Source: SZAS-18 sp038322235
GTDB taxonomy: Bacteria > Verrucomicrobiota > Verrucomicrobiia > Chthoniobacterales > SZAS-18
DNA length: 64,000 nucleotides
Direction of reading: 5' to 3'
Assembly: GCA_038322235.1 (NCBI GenBank)
Contig: JBBQFQ010000007.1
Span: forward strand, 62,001 to 126,000
Within the stretch, counting starts at the first letter, position 1. Every line of letters starts with the position of its first letter. The notes under the pieces are model-generated. The model did no database searches. It was not told the origin of the DNA and saw only the letters and a program-made list of their open reading frames with translations. The position numbers were made by a program, and so were the translations under genes. This document shows positions 1-8,688 of this stretch, piece after piece.

Positions 1-1272
1 CTTCCGGCGCGTCTCCGGCCGTGGGCCGCCCGGCTGGCGAAATTCTTTGCCGGGCAGGGCGCCTTGCAGGCGATCAACGTCGTCACGGGATTCTTCCTCC
101 TGCGGTGGTTGTCGGTGGAAGATTACGCGCTCTTCGGGGTCGCATTCGGGTTTCAGTCGATGCTCACCGTGCTCGTCGATCTCGGGTTTGGAGGCTGCAT
201 TCCGGCCCTCACGGGAACTCGGGTGAATGACCCCACGGTGATCGGCCGGTACATCGCGGCCGCCCGGGCCTGGCGCCGGCTGACCTTTCTGATCGTCCTG
301 CCTCCGGCGGCGCTGGCCTTCGCGGGCATCGGCGCGCGCCAGGGCTGGTCGTGGGTGGTTCAGGCGGCACTTTTCGCCTGCATCGCGGCCGCTCTGTTCT
401 TCGAAGGCCGGGTCGCGTGGCACGGGAGCGTGCTGACGATGCAGCATCGGCTCGGGCGCTACTATCGCACGGCAATCGAGGTCTCCGCGGCCCGCCTCAC
501 ACTCTCCGCGCTGCTGCACTTCGCCGGCTGGCTCGGGGCCGTCGTCCTCGCCGGATTGAACGCGGTCGCCACGATCTGGACCGGATGGCGCTACCGAGCC
601 CAGACTGCGGACGTCATCGCTGAACCGCCCCGCGCGGATCGGGAAACCCGGCACGAGATGATAAGGTATCTCGGCCCTCTGATCCCGGGAATCGCCTTCG
701 CGGCCCTGCAGGGACAGTTGCTGGTGCTCTTGATGTCCTTTTTCGGCCGCACCCAGAACATCGCGGAGGTCGCGGCGCTTGGGCGCATCGGACAACTTTT
801 CGTGCTCCTCAACGCGTTCAACAGCGTAATCATCGGCCCGTTTTTCGCCCGGCTGCCCCGGGAATGGCTCGGACAACGCTATTTTCAGGCGGTCGGCGTC
901 GGTGCGCTTTTCGCGGCGGGTCTCGTCGCGCTCGCGTACGCGCTTCCGCAACCGCTGCTCTGGCTGCTTGGCCCGAAATACGCGCACCTGCGGATGGAAC
1001 TGGTCTGGACGATGGCGGCAGCTTCGATCTCCTACTTCAGCGGCGTGATCTGGACGATTCACAGCGCGCGCAAGTGGATCTACTGGTGGGGCGCAGCGCT
1101 CTACATCGTGGCCCTCACGGTGGTCCAGATCGTCTTCGTCGCGGTTGCCTCGCTCGAGACGACGCGAAACGTTTTGGTCTTCGGCGTCGTCACGAGTGTC
1201 GCCACCTTGCTCGTGCATGTGCCGACGGCGTTCGTTGGATTTCGCACCCCCGTCGCCGACGCCCCTGTCTAA
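1..1272 (+). CDS. Wzx-like polysaccharide flippase, 5'-truncated by window edge
   Basis: Multi-pass membrane protein that resembles MOP-superfamily polysaccharide flippases, which move lipid-linked glycan units across the inner membrane. The frame is open from base 1, and residues before the first possible start (TTG at 64), including KFFAGQGALQ, read like ordinary protein, so the true start lies upstream and this is a fragment. About ten hydrophobic segments are spread over the ~420 visible residues, with polar loops between them. The TAA stop shares a base with the next ATG (TAATG). Its place at the head of a glycosyltransferase cluster supports the flippase role. Family assignment is by fold and context; it could also be another polysaccharide-export membrane protein. 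Confidence 0.75.
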   Translation, partial: LPARLRPWAARLAKFFAGQGALQAINVVTGFFLLRWLSVEDYALFGVAFGFQSMLTVLVDLGFGGCIPALTGTRVNDPTVIGRYIAAARAWRRLTFLIVLPPAALAFAGIGARQGWSWVVQAALFACIAAALFFEGRVAWHGSVLTMQHRLGRYYRTAIEVSAARLTLSALLHFAGWLGAVVLAGLNAVATIWTGWRYRAQTADVIAEPPRADRETRHEMIRYLGPLIPGIAFAALQGQLLVLLMSFFGRTQNIAEVAALGRIGQLFVLLNAFNSVIIGPFFARLPREWLGQRYFQAVGVGALFAAGLVALAYALPQPLLWLLGPKYAHLRMELVWTMAAASISYFSGVIWTIHSARKWIYWWGAALYIVALTVVQIVFVAVASLETTRNVLVFGVVTSVATLLVHVPTAFVGFRTPVADAPV

Positions 1273-1943
1273 TGGAAGCCAGGTCTGATCAGCCGAAGGA
1301 AATGCACTTGTGGACCGATGGGTCCACCGAACCGGCGGACGCCGCTTCTCTCGCCGCCTACCTCAAGCACACGCCTGCGGGAGCGGCGATCCTCGACATC
1401 GGGTGCGGGGATGGCCGGGTCCTCCGGCGATTGCTGGCCGAGGGGTTCAAGGCGGAAGGTCTGGATCTGAACGCTGAACTGGTCGCCCTCTGCCGGGCGA
1501 GTGGGCTGCCGGTCGAGCAGGGCGATGCCCGCGAGATCCTCCCGCGCCGGGCTGGTCATTTCGACGTCTACTCCATGTTGGATTTCGTCGAGCACGTGCC
1601 GATGGATGTGCTGGTCGCGATTCTTGGCATCATCGGACGCCAGCGGGGAGCGCGGATCTGGATTCAGACGCCTAATCTCGATTCCGTGATGGGCTTCAAG
1701 TTCTGGTTTCACATGCCGTCACACATTCTTCCCCTGCATCCGTGGGTGCTGCGGAAGATGCTCGTCCGCCTGGGCTATCGCATCGTCGACGAATGGACCG
1801 ACTATGGCGGCCTCCCGTGGACGGGCTTCCGTCGGTGGCTAACGCTCAAAATTCTGAATGGGTTGCTGGGTCCGCCGCAAGCTGCCCTCTTCGTGGGCGG
1901 CGCGAACATCTGTCTTGTGGCCGAGGCGAGTGGCAAGGAATGA
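1272..1943 (+). CDS. class I SAM-dependent methyltransferase
   Basis: A 223-residue Rossmann-fold methyltransferase. The SAM-binding motif ILDIGCGDGRVLRRL lies near residues 40-55, followed by an acidic residue after the second strand (GLDLN) and the typical post-I region DVYSMLDFVEHVP. It probably methylates a sugar or a lipid-linked glycan, judging only from its cluster. The ATG at 1272 overlaps the stop of the flippase by one base. A longer in-frame extension to 864 exists but would run inside the flippase, so the overlapping start was chosen. The stop overlaps the next start (ATGA). Confidence 0.85.
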   Translation: MEARSDQPKEMHLWTDGSTEPADAASLAAYLKHTPAGAAILDIGCGDGRVLRRLLAEGFKAEGLDLNAELVALCRASGLPVEQGDAREILPRRAGHFDVYSMLDFVEHVPMDVLVAILGIIGRQRGARIWIQTPNLDSVMGFKFWFHMPSHILPLHPWVLRKMLVRLGYRIVDEWTDYGGLPWTGFRRWLTLKILNGLLGPPQAALFVGGANICLVAEASGKE

Positions 1944-3109
1944 CCGCACCGCTTCGCATCGCCTTCCTCGTTTCGGCCGATCAGCGCTCGGGAACGTATT
2001 ACCGCTACCATCAACTCGCGGCGGGGCTCGTGGCGCGGGGCCATGGCGTGACCGTTTACTCCCAGAGCACCACCGAGCGGCGCCGGGCCAGCGAAGAGGA
2101 GCGGGATGGGGTGCGCTACATGCTCCCGGCATGTTTTCCGGGAAATCGTTTCATCGAATTCGCGTTCAATCCCGCGAACTTCCTGCGCCGGCTCGCGGTC
2201 CCGATCGGCCCGGCCGACATTTTCCACCTCTTCCAGCCGATGCCGAACGCGGCCGCGGTCTGGCTTTGGCTTCGCCAGACGAGGAAGGGTCAGGCGCTGT
2301 TTGCATGGGACTGGGATGATCTCTGGGATCAGGATTATCCCTATCCGCGGCGACTCGAGCGCTGGATCGCCGTGGCCAAGGGCCGCTTCGAGCGCCTCCT
2401 GCCGCAGCGCGCCGGAGTTGTGACGACCTGTTCGACCTATCTGGCCCGACTTGCCCTGGAGCGGGGAGCTGAACGGGCTGAGGTGGTTCGAAACGGATTC
2501 AATCCGCCGCCCCCCGCCTCCGATCGCACCCTGCTCCGCCGCTCCTTTGGTCTCCGCGAGAACGCGCTCTATCTCGCCTTCATTGGCTGGACCCTGACCG
2601 AGGTGGAATGGTGCCTCGCCGCGCTCCGGAGCCTTCCGCCAAACGTGCGTCTGGCCTGTGGTGGAGCGGACATCCGCAAGGCGGTACCCATCGAACCGGG
2701 CCTCGCCGAGCGGATCGACTTTCTCGGAGAGTTCCCCCCCACTCGCGCCGCGGAGCTGATGCAGGCGGTTGATCTGGGTCTCCTCCCGTTGGCGCCGACG
2801 CCCTTCAATCTCAGCCGCCTTCCCATCAAGCTGGCTGATTACCTCGCGGCGGGCCTGCGGGTGATCTGCGCGGACGTCGGCGAGGCTGGTCTGGTCGCGC
2901 GCGAGATGCGAGGCGCCTTCGTCTTTCCGGGCGAGCGGGACGCGTGGGTGGCCGGCTGCGTGAGCGTTGCCCGGCGATTGCTGGCGGGAGAGACAGTGGA
3001 GCGTCCGGATCTGGAGCAATTGCGCGCCGCGCTCGCGTGGCCGGTGCTCGCCGAGCAACTCGAGCAAATCTACCGCTCCACGTGGCGGCCCGAGGTCGCC
3101 CCCAAATGA
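1940..3109 (+). CDS. glycosyltransferase, GT-B fold (GT4-like)
   Basis: A 389-residue GT-B glycosyltransferase. The N-terminal half starts with RIAFLVSADQRSGTYYRYHQL, a normal acceptor-domain strand with a glycine-poor loop. The C-terminal half has the donor-side segment LPIKLADYLAAGLRVICA, which replaces the usual E-x7-E region of GT4 enzymes. No membrane segment or signal peptide is visible, so it should act on the cytoplasmic face. The ATG overlaps the methyltransferase stop. Donor and acceptor cannot be read from the sequence. Confidence 0.8.
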   Translation: MTAPLRIAFLVSADQRSGTYYRYHQLAAGLVARGHGVTVYSQSTTERRRASEEERDGVRYMLPACFPGNRFIEFAFNPANFLRRLAVPIGPADIFHLFQPMPNAAAVWLWLRQTRKGQALFAWDWDDLWDQDYPYPRRLERWIAVAKGRFERLLPQRAGVVTTCSTYLARLALERGAERAEVVRNGFNPPPPASDRTLLRRSFGLRENALYLAFIGWTLTEVEWCLAALRSLPPNVRLACGGADIRKAVPIEPGLAERIDFLGEFPPTRAAELMQAVDLGLLPLAPTPFNLSRLPIKLADYLAAGLRVICADVGEAGLVAREMRGAFVFPGERDAWVAGCVSVARRLLAGETVERPDLEQLRAALAWPVLAEQLEQIYRSTWRPEVAPK

Positions 3110-3128
3110 CGTCCCGCGATCTGCGCCC

Positions 3129-3944
3129 TCAAAACGGTCGGTGCGTCTTCCAGTCGCGCTCGTCGCCGTCGGTCTTCTCGAGAAAGACGAGGTTGGTGAT
3201 GCCAAGGGATTCCCACGGCTGCAGCACGGACGAGGTAAAGTATTGTTCCGCGCGCGGAAGGCGCCGCAGGACCGCGGCCACCCAGCGCTTCGCCTCGGCC
3301 TTCAGTCCTCTGGCGGGCTGAGGCACCACCCCGGACGAATGATGAATCCGATAGCTCCGATTGCTCAGAACGTAACGGACGACCGCCTGGAGTGCGGGCA
3401 TCCAAAGGTCGTGCAAGGCGAGAATGCCGCCGACCTCGAGACGCTTGTCCGCCAGTACGAAGTCCAGGATCGAGAGGTCGAAAAGATGCGACGCGTCGAT
3501 GAAACAGAACTGGATTGGAGGGAGCCGGGGGACGACCATTTCCGGGTAGTCCTCGTGAAAATCGAGGAGCGCGGAGAACCCCGCCGCCGCGACATTATCG
3601 AGCCCCCGGCGGCCCGCGTAGGTCGTCTGGAACGGGTCGCAGACGTGGTGAATGCCGCCGCCGGCGTCGTGCAGCGCCTGGAGAATGGCGAGTCCGGAGA
3701 CGCCGGAGCAAAATCCGATCTCCAGCGAGTGCTTCGGCGCCAGGGTCCGCACCACGGCGTAAAGCTCAAGGGCCTCATCGAGATTGATGTGATCGAAGAA
3801 GGCAGCGGGGCGCTCCGGACCGCGAGCCTCTCCGCCGGCCTCGAGATCGCGTTGGGAAATCGGTCCCCCTGCGGTTGGCGACTCAGTCGTACCGTCCACC
3901 ACTCGCTGCAAGAGCGGTGGGAGATCAGAAAGGGAGTAGCGCAT
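3129..3944 (-). CDS. SAM-dependent methyltransferase (Methyltransf_24-like)
   Basis: A 271-residue protein on the strand opposite its neighbours. It carries HSLEIGFCSGVSGLAIL as its SAM-binding loop and QFCFIDASHLFDLSILDF, the segment typical of Methyltransf_24/CmcI-like O-methyltransferases. The ATG at 3944 begins MRYSLSDL; an upstream extension to 4460 would lie under the divergent glycosyltransferase and was rejected. It converges on the preceding glycosyltransferase with 19 bases between stops and diverges from the next gene across 79 bases, which should hold promoters. The substrate is unknown. Confidence 0.78.
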   Translation of the reverse strand: MRYSLSDLPPLLQRVVDGTTESPTAGGPISQRDLEAGGEARGPERPAAFFDHINLDEALELYAVVRTLAPKHSLEIGFCSGVSGLAILQALHDAGGGIHHVCDPFQTTYAGRRGLDNVAAAGFSALLDFHEDYPEMVVPRLPPIQFCFIDASHLFDLSILDFVLADKRLEVGGILALHDLWMPALQAVVRYVLSNRSYRIHHSSGVVPQPARGLKAEAKRWVAAVLRRLPRAEQYFTSSVLQPWESLGITNLVFLEKTDGDERDWKTHRPF

Positions 3945-4023
3945 CGGGGGCGAGACTCCGACAACGTGGCGTTTGGTAAATGAGAAAATCTCTTCTGCCC
4001 CCGATCCTTTCGTCCGTCGCCTG

Positions 4024-4986
4024 ATGAATCCGGTCTCCGATCCCGGTCCGATCCTGCTTCCCGACCGGGGGCAGCTGAGCCAGGGATCTATCCTCCAGCG
4101 GGCCATTAGCCGCGCCAAGTGGGAGTTCTGGCGGCGGAGGTCATATCCGATCCGGCAGCGCGTCTTCGATCTTCCGCCCCGAGTCATCCCGCCGGGGGCC
4201 GAGTGCGAGTTGGTCATCATGACGACACCCGCGCTGGCGGCGGATGCGGCGTGGTCGGCCCGGAGCATTCTGGCGGGGGTCGCGCCCTGTGAGGCGGGGT
4301 TGCATTTCGCCATCGACGCGGACGCCTCGGCAACGGAAGAATCGCGGGTCCGGCTCGAGCGCACGTTTCCCGGCGTTCGGATCTCGCGGGCGCAGGATCT
4401 GGCGGAGACCCTGCAAGCGGACGCTCCCAGTGTGGTCGCATTCTCCCGGCGGAATGCCATGGGACGGAAGCTCGCGGTGACTCTGGCGGCGAACCGGGAA
4501 CATCACACGATCTATAGCGACTCCGACGTGGTTGCACTGGCCCCGATGCCTGAGGTCGCAGCCCCACTTCGGGAGGCCACGCAGGCCTGCCATCTTCAGT
4601 GCGTGGCGGGAACCTGTCTCGATCCGCTCGTGGCCGCCCGGGGTCGAAGCCTTGGGGCCGGCATCTGCGAAAATTTGAATGGCGGCTTCAACTTCGCCCC
4701 CCGCGCGGCGCTCGATCTCGATCTCGCGGAGGCCATGCTGCGCGGGCTCGACTTCGGGGCCATCGGCTGGTTCGGCGAGACGGTCGTTCTGGCGACGCTG
4801 ATGCACCGGGCGCATTCGGTCCCGCTGCCCCGCGCGCGGTACGTGGTTTCCAACGAAGGCCAGTTCCCGGGCGAGCCGCAGATCGATCACACGCGCATCG
4901 CTCTGCGGCATTTCGTCACGCCGGTCCGCCACCTTCTCTACCGCCAGGCCATGCCGATGCTGTGGCGGCGCTGGACCTCTGCATGA
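4024..4986 (+). CDS. putative nucleotide-diphospho-sugar transferase
   Basis: A 320-residue protein with a GT-A-like core: IYSDSDVVAL near residues 164-172 contains a DXD metal/nucleotide-sugar motif, and NGGFNFAPRAAL downstream resembles the acceptor-side segment of GT8/GT77-like enzymes. The start is the ATG at 4024; a TTG at 3973 would add 17 residues. No signal peptide is visible. The stop overlaps the start of the next gene (ATGA), so the two are probably translationally coupled. Family membership is tentative, but the DXD motif and cluster position make glycosyltransfer the most likely role. Confidence 0.65.
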   Translation: MNPVSDPGPILLPDRGQLSQGSILQRAISRAKWEFWRRRSYPIRQRVFDLPPRVIPPGAECELVIMTTPALAADAAWSARSILAGVAPCEAGLHFAIDADASATEESRVRLERTFPGVRISRAQDLAETLQADAPSVVAFSRRNAMGRKLAVTLAANREHHTIYSDSDVVALAPMPEVAAPLREATQACHLQCVAGTCLDPLVAARGRSLGAGICENLNGGFNFAPRAALDLDLAEAMLRGLDFGAIGWFGETVVLATLMHRAHSVPLPRARYVVSNEGQFPGEPQIDHTRIALRHFVTPVRHLLYRQAMPMLWRRWTSA

Positions 4987-5870
4987 AGCTCGCTTTCATC
5001 GCCACGCTCGCGAATTGCCGGGTGCGTTTACGCCTGCTCGCCATGATTCGGTCGCTTCGCGCCACCGGGTGCGAACTGCCGGTGCGCGTGATTCCTTACT
5101 CCGATGGGGACGAATTTGAACTGCCGGCTGGATGCACGTGGTGGCGCGAGGACCCGGTGGTCGACTGGCTCGCTGCCGAAAAAGCGCATCCCGTCATGCG
5201 CAAGTACCAGTGCCTCCTCGCGGAGAACTATCAGTTCGCGGATGCGGATGTGGTCTTCCTCCGTAATCCGGCGGCCGTGTTGGAACGGGCGGAAGGATTC
5301 GTGACCTCGTGCGGGCATTGGCGCGATCCTGGGCACACGGTCACGGCCGAAGCCGAGGGCATTCTTTCGGCCCAATCCAATCTCTGGCCCCGGGCGGTCT
5401 TCAACTCCGGCCAGTTCGCCAGCGATCGAGCGCTTTTCGCCGACGCGCCCGCGCTGCAGGCGCGCGCGCGGCAACCGTCGTTCGAGAGAACGGTTCTGCG
5501 TTTTCCGTTTCATGAGCAGCCCGGGCTCAATCTCCTCGTGCTGACGTCCGGCGTGCCCGTGCAGAATCTCACGCTCTGTCCGGGCCAGATGGAATCGACG
5601 TGGGCGGGGGACTATGACGATGCGGACTACCGCCGCACCTGGACCTCGCCGGAGCGGACTCCCTATCTCATCCACTGGGCGGGGACCGCGATGGGTGATG
5701 GCCGGCCCATTCACGAGCTGTTTTTGAACCATCTGACCCAGGAGGAGCGCGAGCAATTCGCGCGCATCGCCACCATGCCAATGACGCGCCTCGGGCGCCT
5801 GACCGGTGGTCTGCGCCGCGTGAAACGCAGCGTCGGCGCGGCCTGGCGCGAGCTTCGTGGCGGGCATTGA
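4983..5870 (+). CDS. putative glycosyltransferase with DXD motif
   Basis: A 295-residue protein beginning MKLAFIATLANCRVRL. FADADVVFLRNP near residues 86-96 is a DXD motif in the context seen in GT-A nucleotide-diphospho-sugar transferases, and IHWAGTAMGDGRPIHELF near the C-terminus matches the His-containing metal-binding end of such enzymes. It overlaps the preceding gene by ATGA and precedes the next by 12 bases. It resembles its upstream neighbour in architecture but not obviously in sequence. Donor and acceptor are unknown. Confidence 0.65.
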   Translation: MKLAFIATLANCRVRLRLLAMIRSLRATGCELPVRVIPYSDGDEFELPAGCTWWREDPVVDWLAAEKAHPVMRKYQCLLAENYQFADADVVFLRNPAAVLERAEGFVTSCGHWRDPGHTVTAEAEGILSAQSNLWPRAVFNSGQFASDRALFADAPALQARARQPSFERTVLRFPFHEQPGLNLLVLTSGVPVQNLTLCPGQMESTWAGDYDDADYRRTWTSPERTPYLIHWAGTAMGDGRPIHELFLNHLTQEEREQFARIATMPMTRLGRLTGGLRRVKRSVGAAWRELRGGH

Positions 5871-5882
5871 CCCGGGAATTTC

Positions 5883-7658
5883 ATGGCTGCGGATTCCGTT
5901 CCCCTCTTCTCGGTGGTCATTCCGGCATGCCAGCGGCTGGACGCCCTCGCGGAGTGCCTTGACCGACTGGTGGCCGGGAGACAGTCACTGGTGGCAGCCG
6001 GGTATGAGGTGATCGTAACCGACGATAGCCCGGGCGAACCCGTCGAATCTGCGCTGAAGGACCGTTTTCCCTTCGTGCGGTGGACGCGCGGGCCGCGTCG
6101 CGGTCCAGCGGCCAATCGGAATCACGGGGCGACGCTGGCCCGGGGCGTCTGGATCGCGTTCACCGATGATGACTGCCTGCCCGATCCCGCGTGGCTGGAT
6201 TCCTTCGCGCGTGCGGCGGCGGATGCGAGCGAGGCGGCAGCACTCGAAGGCGCGATTTACGCCATCGGTGACGCCTCCCGGGACCTCTCCGAATGCCCGG
6301 TCAATGAGACGGGCGGAAATTTTTGGTCCGCGAACATCGCGATCCGGGCGGAACTTTTCCGCGCGCTTCGTGGGTTCGATGAGAACTACCCAGGAGCGGC
6401 CTTCGAGGACATCGATCTCCGGCTTCGGGTCGAGCAGCGGACGAAGATCATCTTCGTATCCGGGGCGCGCGTCGGTCATCCCGTCCGCCAAGTCACGCTC
6501 GCCCGGCGGCTGTCACTCGCCTCGTTGCGTCGCACCGCCGCGGGCTACGCCTATCACCTGCGAAAAAACTTTCGGGCGCTCGGGCATCGTTCGGTGTTCG
6601 CCGCGGTGCTGGGGGGTTACGGGTTCCAGCTTCGAGTTCTCGTCCGCGACCTTCGCCTCGGATTGTGGCGAAACGCGCTGGGGGACGTGAACATGATTGC
6701 GCTCGGCCTGCCGCTCATCGTTTTTTCGCTTCTCCGCCGGGCTTGGCTGGGTGAGACGAGCAACGGGACCGGCACGTACAGCCGCCGCTTTGAATGGCTT
6801 TCGAGCGTCTCCGGCGGGGTGGAGCGAATTGCTCGGCTGCGCGAGCGGATGTCGGCATTCTACGCGCGCGAGGAGACGCGCGCGGGCTACCAGCAGATGC
6901 TCGACACGCAGGAGGATCTGGTCGCGCTGCCGCCCGATTCCGTGCGCGAGACGATGCCCCGATACGTCTGCACTTTGCGACCAGATGCCCTGCTCGAGGT
7001 TGGATGCGGCGACGGGCGCCTCTATCGGCAGCTCCGTTCGCTGGGATTCGCCGGGAGGTACACCGGAGCGGAGCTCGCGGAGTACGTCATCGAGGGAAAT
7101 CGGGGCCGGCATCCGGAAGCGGCCTGGCAGACGGCCGGGGCCTTCGGTTTGCCATTTTCCGACGGAACGTTCGACGTGTGCTTTTCGCTCTACGTGCTGG
7201 AACATCTCGCGGAGCCGGTGCGGGGTTTGCGCGAAATGCTTCGCGTCGTCCGTCCGGGAGGGCAGTTGGTGCTGGTGTTTCCGGATTTCATCGCGATGGG
7301 GCGGTTGCCTTCCCAGCTCCTCGGTTGGAGCCGTTCACGGGCGGCGGAGAAGATCCGCCGCCTCCGCCTCTTTGACGCAATCCTCTCGCTCTGGGACAGC
7401 CGGGTGCGCCTGGCCCGGGGCCTCCGGATGGCGCGCGAGCGCGTGGGCGAATTCCCGGTCAACGAGGCTCCCATCTGTCTCGGCCTCGCTCAGGGCGAGC
7501 CGATCGCGGCGGACGAGGACGCCATCTACATTGCTTCGAAGGAAGAGGTTCGGGCGTGGGCGGAAAAGAGCGGGCACCGCGTCACCTTCCCGCAGGGCGT
7601 GGCGGGTGAGTACCACGAGCAAGCGTTCCTCGCGATCGAGAAGGCGGCCGCCCCATGA
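5883..7658 (+). CDS. bifunctional GT2 glycosyltransferase / SAM methyltransferase fusion
   Basis: A 591-residue two-domain protein. Residues 8-290 are a GT2 family transferase: FSVVIPACQRLDAL at the N-terminus, FTDDDCLPDPAWL (DXD, residues 93-105) and AFEDIDLRLR near 173-182. After a hydrophobic stretch (about 270-285) comes a class I methyltransferase with EVGCGDGRLYRQL (372-384), DVCFSLYVLEHLAEP and LREMLRVVRPGGQLVLVF. Both domains look catalytically intact. It probably adds a sugar and methylates it or a neighbouring sugar, possibly capping the chain; that is inference. The stop overlaps the next ATG. Confidence 0.85.
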   Translation: MAADSVPLFSVVIPACQRLDALAECLDRLVAGRQSLVAAGYEVIVTDDSPGEPVESALKDRFPFVRWTRGPRRGPAANRNHGATLARGVWIAFTDDDCLPDPAWLDSFARAAADASEAAALEGAIYAIGDASRDLSECPVNETGGNFWSANIAIRAELFRALRGFDENYPGAAFEDIDLRLRVEQRTKIIFVSGARVGHPVRQVTLARRLSLASLRRTAAGYAYHLRKNFRALGHRSVFAAVLGGYGFQLRVLVRDLRLGLWRNALGDVNMIALGLPLIVFSLLRRAWLGETSNGTGTYSRRFEWLSSVSGGVERIARLRERMSAFYAREETRAGYQQMLDTQEDLVALPPDSVRETMPRYVCTLRPDALLEVGCGDGRLYRQLRSLGFAGRYTGAELAEYVIEGNRGRHPEAAWQTAGAFGLPFSDGTFDVCFSLYVLEHLAEPVRGLREMLRVVRPGGQLVLVFPDFIAMGRLPSQLLGWSRSRAAEKIRRLRLFDAILSLWDSRVRLARGLRMARERVGEFPVNEAPICLGLAQGEPIAADEDAIYIASKEEVRAWAEKSGHRVTFPQGVAGEYHEQAFLAIEKAAAP

Positions 7659-8638
7659 GCAGCCCGCGCGTTCTCTACCTCCATGCGAACGAGCCGTGTT
7701 ATCTCGCCGAGTCGCTGCTGCATGGGTTGCGGACCACGCTCGGCAGCCGGTGTGTCGATGTTCCGCGCTACGACAGTCTTTACGCCCCTCTACCGGACGG
7801 CATTCGCACCAAGCTGCGGGGACATGGCTTCACGCTCTACGGACTGCTCGCCGACGATCCTGCGCTGGCGGTGCCGCGCTTCGCGTGGCGGAATGACCTC
7901 GCTTTGTACGATCTCGTCGTGCTCGCCTCCATCTGGCAGCAAGGCGAGCTCTACGCGCAACTCTCGCGCGAGCTCGGGCCGGACAAGCTCGTGGTCCTCG
8001 ACGGCCAGGATGCATCGCGGGTTTTCCCTTTCGCGGTGCGGGCTGGCTGGCGAAACTGGCCCCTCGCGACCCGGATCAGGCGGACCCGATATTTCAAGCG
8101 CGAACTGGATCTCGGCACCGCGGTCGGGCGGCTGCTCCATCGTGCGCACGCCAGATCCATCGCGTTTTCGATCCCCGCGGAAAAGGTCGTCGAGATTCCG
8201 TGGGAATCGCGGGTGAAGGATTTTCCCGCGCAGATCCCCGATGCGGAAGTCGCCGCGGACGTTCGGTCCCGCCATCTCGGGCTCGGCGAAACGGCGCACG
8301 CCTTTGTTCGCGAGAAAGACTATCTTGCCGACCTCCGGAGTTCGCGCTTTGGGATCACCATGAAACGGGCGGGTTGGGATTGCCTCCGGCACTACGAGCT
8401 GGCCGCGGCGGGATGCGTCCTTTGCTTCCGGGACCTCGATTCCAAGCCCTCCGCGAGCGCACCGCACGGACTCCAGCGGGAGAATGCCGTCATTTACCGC
8501 GAGGCGGACGATCTCCGAACCCAGCTCTCCGCGCTCGGCGAGGCGGAGCGCGCGGGTCTCAGCGCGGCCGCGACGACCTGGGTTCGCACCCAGACCACGG
8601 AAGCCCGCGCCCGGGAATTTCTCGCCGCCTGCCTTTGA
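7655..8638 (+). CDS. putative glycosyltransferase (Glyco_trans_1_2 / CgeB-like)
   Basis: A 327-residue protein with no signal peptide. The C-terminal part holds FGITMKRAGWDCLRHYELAA followed by AGCVLCFRDL, resembling the donor-binding end of CgeB-like GT-B transferases, where a conserved Arg and Glu precede the A-x-G turn. The N-terminal half (RVLYLHANEPCYLAESLL) looks like a truncated GT-B acceptor domain. It overlaps the preceding fusion gene by ATGA. The match is weak, so the function is likely rather than certain. Confidence 0.5.
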   Translation: MSSPRVLYLHANEPCYLAESLLHGLRTTLGSRCVDVPRYDSLYAPLPDGIRTKLRGHGFTLYGLLADDPALAVPRFAWRNDLALYDLVVLASIWQQGELYAQLSRELGPDKLVVLDGQDASRVFPFAVRAGWRNWPLATRIRRTRYFKRELDLGTAVGRLLHRAHARSIAFSIPAEKVVEIPWESRVKDFPAQIPDAEVAADVRSRHLGLGETAHAFVREKDYLADLRSSRFGITMKRAGWDCLRHYELAAAGCVLCFRDLDSKPSASAPHGLQRENAVIYREADDLRTQLSALGEAERAGLSAAATTWVRTQTTEARAREFLAACL

Positions 8639-8688
8639 CGCGGGGGCGTTCAGCCTCTTTCGCTTCCTTACTTCGTCTCTTCGATCCC

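Noticed and set aside
1742..3109. Longer version of the second glycosyltransferase starting at 1742
   Set aside because: It would run through the methyltransferase gene; the ATGA-overlapping ATG at 1940 begins a typical GT strand.
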